Part shown: positions 43,701-56,100 of the stretch, in pieces
Position numbering within the stretch: the stretch's first letter is position 1
Layout of the letters: every line of letters begins with the position of its first letter
NCBI GenBank assembly: GCA_001936135.1
Contig: CP012820.1
Coordinates: 1 to 64,000, forward strand
Direction: 5' to 3'
Source: Saccharomycopsis fibuligera x Saccharomycopsis cf. fibuligera
Taxonomy: Eukaryota; Ascomycota; Saccharomycetes; Ascoideales; Saccharomycopsidaceae
DNA length: 64,000 nt
Notes under the pieces: generated by a model
What the model saw: the letters and a program-made list of their open reading frames with translations, nothing else
Told to the model about the DNA's origin: nothing
The model's database searches: none
Program-made: the position numbers and the translations under genes

Positions 43701-45411
43701 AAAGCTGGAGCGTCTGTCAGAAACAATCAAGCCATAGATATTGTTATGTGGGCCAACCACATCCGCTTGAATCATCTCCCCAATGTCAAAGTCTTCTGGC
43801 TTGCTGTGAGAGTTGCCAGAGCGTTTTTGAACGACAGAGTTGCAGGTCTCGCAAGTCTTCAACACATTCTTGATCTCTTGATCAGTGAAGCCCATGTGTT
43901 TGATGATAGCTTTCAACTGCTTAAACTTGGCATGTCCGTTTGCAATGTGGCATTGCATAATGTCTTTGGCACCGTCTGTGTCACCAAGCAAAACCAAATC
44001 CGTAGCAGGAGAGTTGACAACGGTTTTAACCGAAGCGGGGTCAACAACCCAAAATTTTCCATGCTTGGGAACTTGAATCACTTGATTGCCTCTGGAGATC
44101 AATCCACAGTGTTTGGTTAAGTGGATTTCATAGTCCTTCTCAGTTAACTTGTGGCAGCTAAGCAAGTTTCTCGGAGCCTGTTCAATAAGCTTTGCATCTT
44201 CGACCTTGAGGTTTCCAAAGCTAACAGTGCCTTCAATAACACAATTAGTAGTGCTGCTGATTCCTTGAACAGTGACGTTCGAGATCTTCTTGTCCAGCAA
44301 CAATGCTCCGTCGTTGACAACATTGATACCAGCACCGCTGTCTAGAACAAAACGTTTGTCGGCAGCATCATCGGCGAGATAGACCTCTTCAACAAAGTGA
44401 GTCTCTTCGCCAGGCTCAGGCAGCTCAGTAGACGTGTCAATGACAATCTGACCGTCACCGTTGTTAATGACTTCAGCACCAAGTGGGACTTCAACGAGGT
44501 TGACAAGCTCCTTGCGTCCCTTGTGTGACTGGTTTCTGTGCTTATTTTTGTAGCACTCGTTGCTATAGTGGCCAAGCTTGCCACAGCTGTAACACTTGAT
44601 GAGGAAAACAGGCTTCTTTTTCAGTTTCGCATCAGCCAACTGAACCAACTCCTCGTTGGGTGGCAATTTTGGACGAGAGGAAGTGTCCATCTGGACCAAG
44701 TCTCTGGCAGCAAGATCATTGGAGGCTTCCATAGCATCATAAAACGAAGTGTTAAGCAACCCACGAGCATCGCGAAGCAAGTTCTTTTCGCTGAGAGCAA
44801 CATGAAGACTCTTGTTGTCAAGTAGGTGGAAACCAAGAATACCGCCAAGATTGCAGAAGTTGATATCCTTGTAGTAGTACTTGAAGATCTCCAAGTAGTC
44901 TGCCATAGCTTCGCAGTCTCTAGCAAGGACGGCCTCATGGACAAAGTCGTGGAAGATCTTGACAATGTAGAAAGAGTCAATTGTCTTGCACTTTGCGTTG
45001 ATGGTCTTCAACAAATCAAATCCCTCGGTGCATCGTTCGTAGTTTTTTAATAACAATGGGTCCACTTTTTTCTGGATGAGTTGATAGATAACATCGCCAA
45101 GTTTTGGTGGGTAGTAGTCAAACTCTTCGGAGTCTAACATACGCTCAACGTCGATGGCAGTGACATCATTGATGATAACTCTCAACTTATTTCTAAGGAA
45201 TGATCTTAATAACGGGTACTGGAACCATTGGGTGATTGGCCTGACCTTCAACTTGGTAATTCCATCAAGTCTCGCTTTGTAAGCACCGTCAGCAATATCA
45301 AAGTCTCCAAAGATGAACATGGTAGAAAAATTTTTTTTTTTTTGATTTTTGATTTTTTGATTTTTTTTTTAATTTTTTTTTTTGTTTTGATGTTAAGCCA
45401 GACTGTAAATC

Positions 45412-45836
45412 TGTAAAAAGTAGGATGTAAAGTAGAAGAGAAAAAATATAAGGTTTATTAGAGTAGATAAAGAAAGTAAAGTTGGTTAAGCTTAGTTCGG
45501 TAAAGAAGTAAGGAAGGTAGAGAAAGGTAAAAGAAAAGAAGCGGGAAGGCTCCGTGTTAAGTAGGAAAAATAAGTGGCAAAACTGAAATCGGAGTGGCAT
45601 GATAAGAGTGGCGTGAAAAAGAAAAATTTTCACGCTGCAGTAAGGATCGGCACCGCGTCTAGACGAAGACCTAGACGGGGCACATAGACGGGATGAAAAA
45701 GTAAACAAACAACATGCGTGAGAACGGTATACCATGCACATGGGTGAAGGGTTTACCCTGACGATGGATGAAAAAATAAAAGGAGTGAAGAAGGTAAAGG
45801 ATCGGAAAGTGAAGAATGAATGTTTGAAATTCAACA
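45412..45836 (-). repeat. 5' LTR of A4
   Basis: 425 bp, shorter LTR subtype, similar to A1. It lacks the block that distinguishes the longer subtype. Confidence 0.9.
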
Positions 45837-48800
45837 ATACAAAAACTAGACAGCTTCGATATTAAAGTAATAGAAGTCGGAGGTAAAAGGAAAATTGTAA
45901 AGGTCCTAAAACATGGCCATTATAATCTTGAAATTGAGGTAATAGACCACCTTACATGGCTCAGTGGAATGTATATTATTAAGAATAGAGTGAGATTAAT
46001 AGCATCAGTTGGCAGTAGTCTTCATAGCATTCTAGGACACGTTAACAATAACTCATTAAAATCTTCCATCAAACACAACACAGTTATAGCAGATCCAACA
46101 AATAGTGCATCACTAAATGCAAAGGAAGATTGCTATGAGTGTGCTATTGCAAAGGGAAAGCAACATGCTGCTGTCCCAAACTCGAGACTGGTGTACATAA
46201 AGAAAAATCCATTTGAAATCATAGTTTCGGATGTTTGCGAACTAGGTACGAAAATTAATGACCCACCAAATTATTTTGTCACCTTTCGCGACCAGTATAC
46301 CGGCTACACTAAAGTCTTCACTATGTACAAAAAGAATCAGGTAAAGGACAAGTTATTTCACTATATTCGATGGGTAAAAAATCAATTTGCTGAGCGCGGA
46401 TTTCGTGTGCAAAGCCTCTTCACCGATAGGGGGACCGAATATCTAAACTCCGAGGTCACAGACATATTGAGTGAAGCCGGAATTGAATCACACACCACAA
46501 GCGGATACACTCCAGCATCCAACGGAATGTCGGAGCGCCTCAATCAAACGCTATTAAGTGACGCGCGAACAATACTTCACAGTGGCAAACTAGAATCAAA
46601 ATTCTGGCCAGAAGCAATACTTCATGTTACAACCATTCGAAATCATGTTTATAATACGAGGTTGAAGACATCCGCAGCTAAACTAATAGGAATAGAACCA
46701 CTCGATGCTAGGCGGCTACGTATATTCGGGGAAATTGTGAGTGTTCACATCCCACCAAACGAAGGAAAACTTGAAACCAGAAGCCACATAGGAATCTATT
46801 TGGGACATGATGAACAAACATACGGAGTCACAACCTTCATTCCAGTCCCACTGATGAAAAAGGGATTCTTTGAATACACTCGTCATGTTCGGTTCTTTAG
46901 ACAAAGTATCCTCTACCCAGACTACCTAAATCTCAAATTAAGTGGTGGAAAACTAACAACATAGCATTTGAAAATGACAATCAGTATGACTTTTCTGTTG
47001 AAGATCACAACGAGATAAAGTCAAGGGGGCAAGAACATGTCGAGGAGATATACTATTCTGGGAATGATGAAGAAATTATGGACCCATATGAAAATGAGCG
47101 AGTTGACAGTGATTCTAACGAAAATAAACCAACTATGCCAGAAACTGATGCAGAAGAAGAAGCGATGGGAGAAGAGGATGATGATGAATATGGCAATGAT
47201 GTACAGGAACAGAAACAAAATTATCTTGGAAATTCGAGACGAGTAGAATTTGATAATAACAATAACAACCGTGAAGTTTTGGATCTGAGCAGCGAGTGGC
47301 AATCATTGGCACTGAGCACCAGTGTTACGAACGGAGACCATTCCAAAACCCCCATAGAACAGGTCATCGTCTCTGACGAGGAAGACTCCCAGACACCGGT
47401 CGCGCCTGCGAAAACCACAAAACGCAAACTATCAGACATTCATGGCGAGCAACAACCACTCAGTGAGGACGGGCAAACATTGCCACAAATAGGTGGTGAA
47501 CAACTACTACCCAATGAGGACGGTCTAAGACTGCATAAAATATTTGATAAGCAATTACTACCCATTGAGGACGGGCTAAAACTGTCTCAATTACTTGATG
47601 AGCAACAACTACCTACTGAACAATGCTGCTTAGGCTCATCGCGCACGATGTGCCCGCCAGTGAAACTGATACCGGGTCACCAATCAAATCCGAGTGACGC
47701 ATTCACTCAAAGTGGTGATTCGAAGAACAAACCAACCACCCCATTTTGGCTCAAGTCTTTTACAAGCCTTAAAAGAAAACCAACTACGCATAACACAAAC
47801 TTCAAGGTAAAACGAGTAAAGGTGCATGCTTTAGCATCCATACCAAAGTCGTATCTAACAGCCACACTATTACCAGGGTTCCATGATGCTATCAAAAGGG
47901 AAACAATGTCACACAAATCACTCATGACCTGGGATCCCATCCCCATTGTGACATCAGATCTGGCAAAATTGCGCAAAACAATTCCCACTCGCTGGGTCTT
48001 CTCCCGAAAAAGTGACGGGCGAGAAAAGGCGCGATTAGTCGCTCGAGGAGATATTCAACACTCCGAGACCTTCGTGAATACCTATTCCCCAACACTTCGG
48101 GCGGAGATAGCCAGATGTATCCTAGCAGCTACGGCAATGGAAAGTTGGTATTTTCCACAGATTGAAGTAACTAGCGCCTATTTGAATGCTGATTTGCAAG
48201 ACGAGGTCTATATCCACAGACCACAAGGTATCCAGTGTAACGTAACGGTAAGCCCCGGGGAGAAAGTCATATACCGACTACGCAAGGCTCTTTACGGTTT
48301 ACGAAGGAGTGGTAATCTATGGCACAACAGCATTTCAGACTATCTTACTGAGTTAGGATTTAAGAAGAACCATGCATTTCCAAGCACCTTTATTAAGGTA
48401 AATACAGAAGGAATAGTTTGGGCAATTATTGGTATTTTTGTTGATGACTTCCTTATAACTGCTGTTAGTGAACACGAATTAGACTCTATTGTCCGCCTGC
48501 TAATGGCGAAATACACAATCAAGATCATTGCAGCAGATCACGGTGGCAAACAGAAATTTCTAGGTACCGACCTAAAAGTGGAGAGAGGTAACGACAACCA
48601 AGTGGTCTGCATTCTGCTAGATCAAGAGCAGTACATCATCAACTCCTGCCGGGAGTATGATATACAAAGCCCTAACAGAATGTTAAAAACACCATTGGCA
48701 CCAGGTTTTTACTTTAATAGAAATGATCACCCACTCGACGTTGATCAACGAGAGTTGAACACAAGGGTAACCCGGTATCGAAGATTGATTGGAACACTAT

Positions 48801-49667
48801 TATATATTGGTACAATGAGTCGGCCAGACGCACTTTATGCAATAAATTATCTAGCTAAATTTTCTCATTATCCACACCGAGTCTTGTTTGATCAAATTAT
48901 TAGAGTTTTCGGCTATCTACTACAGACAAAGGAAAGAGCGCTTAGATATGGAGAAGATAAAAGCGATAAGAGACTAATAGGTTACAGTGATAGCGATTAT
49001 GCACAAGAACCAGAGAATAGGCGGTCTACGATAGGATACCTCTTCCGCTTAAATAATGCCAACATTCACTGGAAATCCACACAAACAGCTTTAACGTGTC
49101 AATCATCTACTGAAGCAGAATTACAAGCGGTTACAGCAGCTACTAATGAAGCGTCATGGCTAAATGAGTTATTGATATTCAATGGTCTCATTAAAGAACG
49201 ATTACCATACTTATTGAAGGTCGACAATACGTCTGCCATAAAGAAAGTCATCAATGGTAATTTTTCATCAAAATCTAAACATTATGCTGTGCGTTTGAAC
49301 GTTGCCCTAGACAGATACCAGGGACATGAATTTACCATTGAGCATGTACCGTCATCACTACAGCTAGCAGATATACTCACAAAGCCAGTTACTACGGTGA
49401 TTATGAGTAACATATGTAACTTAGTTTTTGAGCCACGAAATACAGTTTAAGGGGGTATGTTGGATTTATACCAATTAACATCTTTCATACCGTCTATTTG
49501 GTATAATCTCTTTTTTGGTAAACTGCCTTTTGCGGCCGAGAACATTTGAACGCACGCATGGTTGCTAAAGAGAACAACATCAGATGTGATGGAAAACTTA
49601 ACATCACCTGAGCATTATGGGTGAGTAATGAAATTATTATATATAGTCTGAAAGACAGAATGTTTTT
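45837..49667 (+). mobile_element. element E: Ty1-like copia element, 5' part missing
   Basis: Plus-strand Ty1-type copia. Visible parts are a region before integrase with a CYECAIAKG type motif, and an integrase core (about 46220-46580) with TDRGTEY and NGMSERLNQ, strikingly Ty1-like. An acidic and repeat-bearing linker (about 47080-47650) follows, then reverse transcriptase with VARGDIQH and FVDD and RNase H with STEAEL, ending at 49450. The polypurine tract AAGGGGG then leads to a truncated LTR starting TGTTGGAT at 49458. Gag, protease and the 5' LTR are absent, cut off at the A4 junction. It has at least one further break. The RT-RNase H part reads well, suggesting moderate age. Confidence 0.85.
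49458..49667 (+). repeat. truncated 3' LTR of E
   Basis: It matches the first 210 bp or so of the LTR at 57226-57619, then switches abruptly to family G LTR sequence. Confidence 0.75.
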
Positions 49668-49797
49668 ATTAACAATATACTTATCTTCTTTATTTTATCT
49701 AGAGCATTACCTCTCTTCCTAGTCGATCCTACAAACAACTATGAATCCAGAAACCTTTTCACGTCTAAATTCAGACCCTACGACCCCGTCTCTTACA
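49668..49797 (+). repeat. LTR family G, 3' end, next to right tRNA-Pro
   Basis: It matches the last 130 bp of the G LTR and ends CTCTTACA. Without the F insertion it would end 12-14 bp upstream of tRNA-Pro at 52884, mirroring the left arm. Confidence 0.8.
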
Positions 49798-49802
49798 CAT
49801 AT

Positions 49803-50043
49803 TGTTGTGTTTAAATAAGGGTTAGTTCTCTACTAAGTATTTTAAACACGTTTGTTATGGTTATTATCGTTATCTATGGGTATATCGGCTTATCGTTTAT
49901 TCCGCCCATCTCTATATACACAAGTTAAAAGGAACACGTCGCCGACCTTTATACAAGATTTTCGACCTTCAAAGGCACCTTCTGACGGTTGTGAATACAG
50001 ACTGATCAGGAATGCGAACACAACGAAGGAAATGTTCGCAACA
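49803..50043 (-). repeat. 3' LTR of F
   Basis: 241 bp, TGTTGCGAAC...ACACAACA on the minus strand. An inverted fragment of this LTR also occurs at 57957-58025. Confidence 0.88.
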
Positions 50044-51232
50044 CTTCCCTGCCTCGACAAAATTTCGCCCTCGAAATTATCTCCAATCTGTACTACCCAG
50101 CGACGGTTCAGAATTTCACGAGCCAATTCTGGTACACGAAGTGGGAAACATATAACCGCTATTACCACATTGCGGACCAAATCCCAAAACCACTCCCATC
50201 GTTCCATTCCGCTCTTTCAACTTGTAGAAGATAACAAAAATAAGAAGAAATGTTAACATCAAAAATTTATAAATGAAAAGTGTAAATTGCATGCATGCTG
50301 AATGAAAAATAAGAAACATAAAAATAAAAAACTCTTCTTTTGGCCAGAAAGAAAAGGTGTGATGCGTTCTTGTGCACATCCCGGCTAATTGACTGCTAAC
50401 CAATTTGCAATGCATTTCTAAGGCAGAGCCAACGCCGGCAGGTCCAATCAGAGTTGCCTTGTCAGTAATTGGTACCTGGTCTATACTAAATCTCCGTACA
50501 ATGATTTGCCATTAAATACGTCAGACTAGCAGAGCAACAAATATAAAATAAAACACCATCATCCATCCAGATCCGTTTCAATCAACTCGATAATTCAGTG
50601 TTTCGCTTATTTTAAAGATGTACATAAACGTCAATCTTTCGTATCGATGATCTCCAAGAATCCAAACTTCGAAGAGGACTAGATCCAACTTCATTCCATC
50701 CACGACCTCCGAGGGTCCATATTCGAAGAGGAATAAATCCAACTTCTTTTCATTCACGACCTCCGAGGGTCCATATTCGAAGAGGAATAACATCCAACTT
50801 CTTTCATTCATTCTCTTTCGTTAATCAATCTTTAACGCTTGATCATCGTCGAGTCATTCGTTTACTCTTTTCTAGATTGCTAGTTGTCATTGTAGCCTTT
50901 GGCCACAATGGACTGACAACTTATTCTTCCCCTTGCTGGGCAGAAAGCGACCTCGCGCTAGATACTAGTTTTAAGTCAGTGCATAGTATTTGCTCTTGTT
51001 TATCTCAGTCTATAACTCTCGTGTTGTTGTTTCTTTAAAATCAAAAAAAAAAATCGTACTAAATCGTAATAATACCAACTAAATTCGCCGAATATACATA
51101 CCGAATAATTATGTTGCTGTCGAATAGTTATGGTGTATACCAAAACATGGGTCAAACATGCAACATAGTGAAAATATGTTGAAATTATGTGAAGATATTT
51201 TTACTTCTAAAACTGTAATTTAATTACGTGTC
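50044..51232. other. 3' non-coding part of F with 54-bp repeats
   Basis: No gene is supported here. At 50645-50812 there are about three copies of a 54-58 bp unit (CGACCTCCGAGGGTCCATATT and following), the last two almost identical. Because 54 is a multiple of three, the minus strand shows a repeated peptide, but nothing else suggests coding. Confidence 0.55.
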
Positions 51233-52630
51233 TCAACTTGACATCTTCTCCAAATCCAGTAACCAATTATCAACCAATTGGTCTGTTGGTTCTTGTTCCG
51301 TTCGTATCAAAAATGTTTTCAACAATCTCTTAGTTATTGCTTGTGGTACGCATTCCATCCAGGTGGCAACATCAAAAATACCGGCTATATGGGGAGGAGC
51401 ACGGTGAAACGTGGCAGATATCTCCTCATTAGCAATATCAATAAAAATAATCTCTTTAATATTATCTAAACGTGCTTTCAACTGACGCTTCTGTCGACAG
51501 TTGAGATAATCCTGAAAAACTCGGTGTAAATAACTAAAATCAGAGTCATTCTGACGTTTATAAGGCTTTAACCATTTGCATAAGAATTTTTGATTGCGTA
51601 GACTTCTCCGAAGAGGAATGTTTATAGAAATTTGGTTATATTCGTTGATCTCCGAAACACAGCGATATGGTCCAAAATATATTGGATCCCACTTGCTTAT
51701 AGTTGCATTATGGAAGGCAAGTCGATGAACAAATACTAAGTCGTTTTTCCGAAACTTCTGAATCGGTCTAAAGTTGTTGGCTTTAAACTCGCGACTGATA
51801 ATGTTGTCAATGTCCTCATTCTTGACTAATCTCCAAATTACCTGATGATGGTCATCTTGAAACTGAACGTAATTGGCCAAAGCGTTTGGATTCTCATTGT
51901 AGTGTTCACGCTTTTTGGGGTCCTTTAGTTCATGCCAAGGAACAACTTCTTGCAGAAAATGGGTTGATTGTGGAGCTGGTAAAACATTGTTTCTGCCTGT
52001 ACTAATTTGAAAAGCATTAAAACCACGCGTTTGCTTTGCTTCGTTCAAGTAATATTCAATAATGGGTAAGTACTGAAGCCAATTTGAAAACAATTCCATA
52101 TAACTTTTGAGTACTTGACTGACCGTGCGAATATTGCGTTCTGCTAGACCATTAGACTGATGATGGTTGGTAGTCGCAAAGATAATGTTAACACTATAAG
52201 TTTCTAGAAATTTCTTAAAAACTCGTGAAGTAAATTTAGCATCTAAATCAGCAATGATGACCTTTGGAAAATAATGTCGTGTAAATAATTTCACTAGTAT
52301 GTTGATTATAGTTGTTGAGGTTGCATTTGCCACAATTGGTTCAAGGTAAATACGTCTCGACAATCTGTCGACTACAACCAAAATTTGATTGAAGATTTGG
52401 TTCTGGACCACTTTCATTTCTGGTTTCAAGATTTTTTAATCTTTCGTCATGATTTCCCATTTGTTGTTTAATTTCCTTGAGTAATCCCACAATGATTTCC
52501 AATTTTTGCCCGTTGTTTGAGCCTTCAACCGCTGGCTTTTCGGTTGATTGTCTTTGATTGTCTTGTTTGTCCATTCTTTAAGTATGTAGTTTGTTCTCAA
52601 CTTTCACCTAATTAAATTACGAAGAAGTAA

Positions 52631-52871
52631 TGTTGTGTTTAAATAAGGGTTAGTTCTCTACTAAGTATTTTAAACACGTTTGTTATGGTTATTATCGTTA
52701 TCGATGGGTATATCGGCTTATCGTTTATTCCGCCCATCTCTATATACACAAGTTAAAAGGAACACGTCGCCGACCTTTATACAAGATTTTCGACCTTCAA
52801 AGGCACCTTCTGACGGTTGTGAATACAGACTGATCAGGAATGCGAACACAACGAAGGAAATGTTCGCCACA
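52631..52871 (-). repeat. 5' LTR of F
   Basis: 241 bp, followed on the plus strand by CATAT and, 7 bp later, by the tRNA-Pro 5' end. Confidence 0.88.
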
Positions 52872-52883
52872 CATATATAGTAT

Positions 52884-52989
52884 GGCCGCATGGTCTAGAG
52901 GTATGATTCTCGCTTTGGGTAGCGAGCCTTGTTTAACCAGGGCTTACCGAATATGTGAGAGGTCCAGGGTTCAATTCCCTGTGTGGCCC
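52884..52989 (+). tRNA. tRNA-Pro (TGG) with 34-nt intron, right copy
   Basis: Same fold as the left copy: GGCCGCA/TGTGGCC acceptor stem, anticodon TGG at 52916-52918, 34-nt intron at 52920-52953 with CCGAA pairing to the anticodon loop. The two genes differ only by a few intron bases. The run of eight T at 52990-52997 terminates it. Confidence 0.95.
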
Positions 52990-52997
52990 TTTTTTTT
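52990..52997 (+). terminator. Pol III terminator of tRNA-Pro (right)
   Basis: Eight T directly after the tRNA 3' end. Confidence 0.9.
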
Positions 52998-53199
52998 GCA
53001 CACCTCCCTCAAAGGGAGCCAGTCAAAGTAGTGCTGTCGGCAAGGCATTACGCACCGCGAATATTCATCGTTGATGGGTAATTACTTGTAAATGGTTTAT
53101 AACTCTAATTTAGCAAACACTTTTTTTGGATAGGACCGATAGCAGTAACTCAGTGACGAAGAATGAGTTCTACAATAATACAGGGGGAGGTAGGTAGTC

Positions 53200-56100
53200 A
53201 GGTGATACAGACCGACAGTGAATTCTACACAAACGGTATCGAAAGATAGCCAGGGGATATTCTCAAGTAATGCTCATAATTTTTGACCTAGATGAAAATA
53301 TAGACTTCTTATTTACTACTATATACTGCTCAGCGCTAGTATGTACTACTCAGTCTGGTTACTATTTATAGGCGATTGAACAATAATGGGTCAACTCAAT
53401 CCTAAAAGCAAGTGTTGGTGATTATGGTGATCTTTCGGACGAAGGACAGCGTGTTTGTAAAACTTTACTTAAAATCATGAAAGCTACCAAATACGTTGTT
53501 GAACCACACGAGATTATGGCACTAGTTCTCAAGATCCGTTATGCTGGTAATTATGATTTCGACAAGTTTGCGAAGGAAATCAGACTGTTAAAAGAAACGA
53601 CACGGAGAATCAACTATCCTCTAAGTGACGAATCGTTAACTAAAGAAGTTCTTGAAGGACTCCGCGGCCCAGCAAAAGAAACTTGGACGATGTCTTGAAC
53701 ATGATGGAGAAACATTATCAAGCTGTGGTTGAAAGCAGAAGAGTTAATCATTTCAAGAAATTCAAGTATGAATACAACAAGAAAAAAGATGAGGATGAAA
53801 ATGAAGTGAGTACCATTATACAAAATCATTATTGACGCGTTAATATCAATACAGTGGTTAACATTGTAGCTGAAAACGGCCTTTTCAACAAAAACATTTG
53901 GTACTCACCAAAACCATGCTTGGTTTATAAGAACAGCAGATACGAACTGATAAGACAAGACGGATATTCATACCTAACATCAAAAATGATTAAGACCAAA
54001 ACAAACCATAACATTCATCTCAAACTATTACATACTAACAATAAATACCTAAAGAAAATGGTAGAAGAAGCAGACATCAGAACCAAAGAAAAAGTACAAA
54101 ATGACGAAGAATGCACTACCTGCTTGCAATCAAAAACAACAGCCGCATGAGCCATTCAGGAAAGTTGCGACAAACACAACGCAAAAATTCCATTCGTTAC
54201 CATACACGCAGACAATGGGACAGAATATACGAATAATATTTTCCAAGAATAGCTAAACAAACAGAACATTATCCACAGCACTGCTACAGTACCCATCGCA
54301 ACACAAAATGGAGTAGCTGAAAGATATAACGGAAAAATAATCAGAATGTTGAGGTCACTCTACATTTATACTAGTCTCTCACCAGTGAAAACTTTAACTC
54401 TTGCACTATATGTGCATCATCTATAATATTACCTATAATCACAAGATTAAAGCAACCCTGTAAAGGACCTTGAGACACTATTTTAGTAAAAACAATTCCT
54501 CTAACCTCTATAGCAAGAAACTCGATCTTTACCTCAATATGAGCATAGACCAACTACCAGTATTTGGACAAGAAGTTGTAATATTTGGCAGGCTTTAGAC
54601 TCTCAAGACCAAATTAAAGGCAATTACTGGTACAATCCTCCGTACTAGAAACATTCAAAAGTTATTCGTCCTTCACAACAAACTTATTGAGTCCAACAAC
54701 TATGCATTCCTCACAACAGGTGTTTCAATTAATAAGGGCTAAACTGCTGATATTACAGTCAACACTGCTGGTGGCCCTGCCGATGACGATCCATTCAATG
54801 GACTGATAGAAAATGGTGAATAAGGAATGTCTTTAGATTCAAATAAAGATGACATCATTATTGATCAAGCAGTTGATACTGAGAGCTACCAATCTCAAGA
54901 AAGTGCTGCAGAAGATAACGTTGTTGATGATGAAAAGATTGAACTTGATCTAAACAACAAAGATGGTCCAACACTGATGAAGAACAACTATGATGATTTA
55001 GAAAACATTCAAGATAAAGGATACGAGGTAGGAAATCATACGAACAATTTTTTACTACATGAGGATAACCCGGAACAACATGCCGATCCACAAAATAAAA
55101 TTGACCCAACATCACTGGATACTTCTGAATATGATACAGCTAAGGAATCCACGTATGAAGATTTCGTCGCTAGCGATGATGAAGACAATGATTCAGAATA
55201 CCAACCAAGTGAATCCGATGAAGATGATGATGAAGATGATTATGAATCAACTGAAGAAAATGAAACAGAGATAAATGGAATCGATGATTTACATGAGAAA
55301 GAAGAACCATAGTCTAAACAGATGCAGATGCACAATGATAACGAACAAGAACTGGAATCTGAAGAAGAGATGAAAAAGAACTAAAAATTAGAACAGTCAA
55401 CAGCATCTCACTTGCCAATGAAATCCAAAGCTGATACGAATAAGGACAATAACACCAACAAAGAGGAAAACAAATCTCCCAGAAATAATTCACAAACCAC
55501 AACCTCAGAACCAACACAAGACACAACTTCAACTCAATCTAGAATAATTAATCCAACGACTTCCTCAAGAAAAAGGAAAAGGCTCGAGGACATTGGTGAC
55601 ATGGTGTATGGGGTAAAGAATCGAAATAAAATCGTTAAGATTCACAACTTGAAAAAATTCTTAAACACTGATGAGAAAGACAAATGGCTAGAAGTAATAC
55701 AGGAAGAGTTACAAACTTTCACCAGGAACGGAACTTTCATTGAACAATTGATATCCAAACGAGAGCTAAAAGATTTGAATTTAATCTCAACCCTATGGCG
55801 ATTGAACAAGAAACAAAAACAATATGGTTTAAAATTCAAGGCAAGGCTATGCGCCAGAGGTGACCAAGAAAAGGACAGTAGTTGTGAGATTTATGCACCT
55901 ACATTAGCTGCTGACATTTTAGGGCTAGGTATTTCTATAGCACAACAGAAAAATTTCCACATATTTCAATGTGACGTGACAAATGCTTACACGCATGCAG
56001 AAATTGACCATGGTGTTTTCATTACCATTCCCAGCTTCTACAACCCAAAAACCACATATATACCAAAAGGACTGACACTTGTTTTAAAATTACAGAAAAG

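Larger units (their letters stand above)
40336..45836 (-). mobile_element. element A4: copia family A, recombinant and broken
   Basis: This minus-strand A element has the full domain set (gag, CCHC, protease, integrase, RT, RNase H), with about one break in its main frame. Its LTRs differ: 443 bp on the left (40336-40778, longer subtype) and 425 bp on the right (45412-45836, shorter subtype). The flanks CAAAC and ATACA do not match. The left flank is gypsy element G and the right flank is copia element E. These facts together point to recombination between two A elements rather than a simple insertion. Confidence 0.88.
49803..52871 (-). mobile_element. element F: short Ty3/gypsy element, incomplete
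   Basis: The element is 3,069 bp with two 241-bp LTRs (49803-50043 and 52631-52871), nearly identical. A perfect duplication CATAT flanks it (49798-49802 and 52872-52876). On the minus strand it starts with a short gag-like N-terminus (from 52574). It then carries an integrase core with VVVDRLSRR and NHHQSNGLAERN and an integrase C-terminal region (51233-52429). Most of gag and pol is lacking, so it is a broken, probably non-autonomous element. The polypurine tract ends GGGAAG, as in element G. It lies 8 bp upstream of tRNA-Pro. Confidence 0.88.
52877..54060 (+). repeat. right arm of inverted repeat
   Basis: This is the inverted counterpart of 8374-9585: tRNA-Pro, spacer with a CTCCCT/AGGGAG hairpin, D leader, gag and pre-integrase region. 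Homology ends on the left side of the window at an old A-family LTR, whereas here element D simply continues. Confidence 0.85.

Noticed and set aside
50578-50811. Minus frame with repeated LFLFEYGPSEVV peptide as a small gene
   Set aside because: The 54-bp DNA repeat is a multiple of three and explains the peptide repeat; the frame lies in the non-coding part of element F.
54827-55312. Acidic 161-residue frame as a host gene
   Set aside because: It lies between the integrase and RT parts of element D, where copia elements have acidic linkers, and element E has a similar one.
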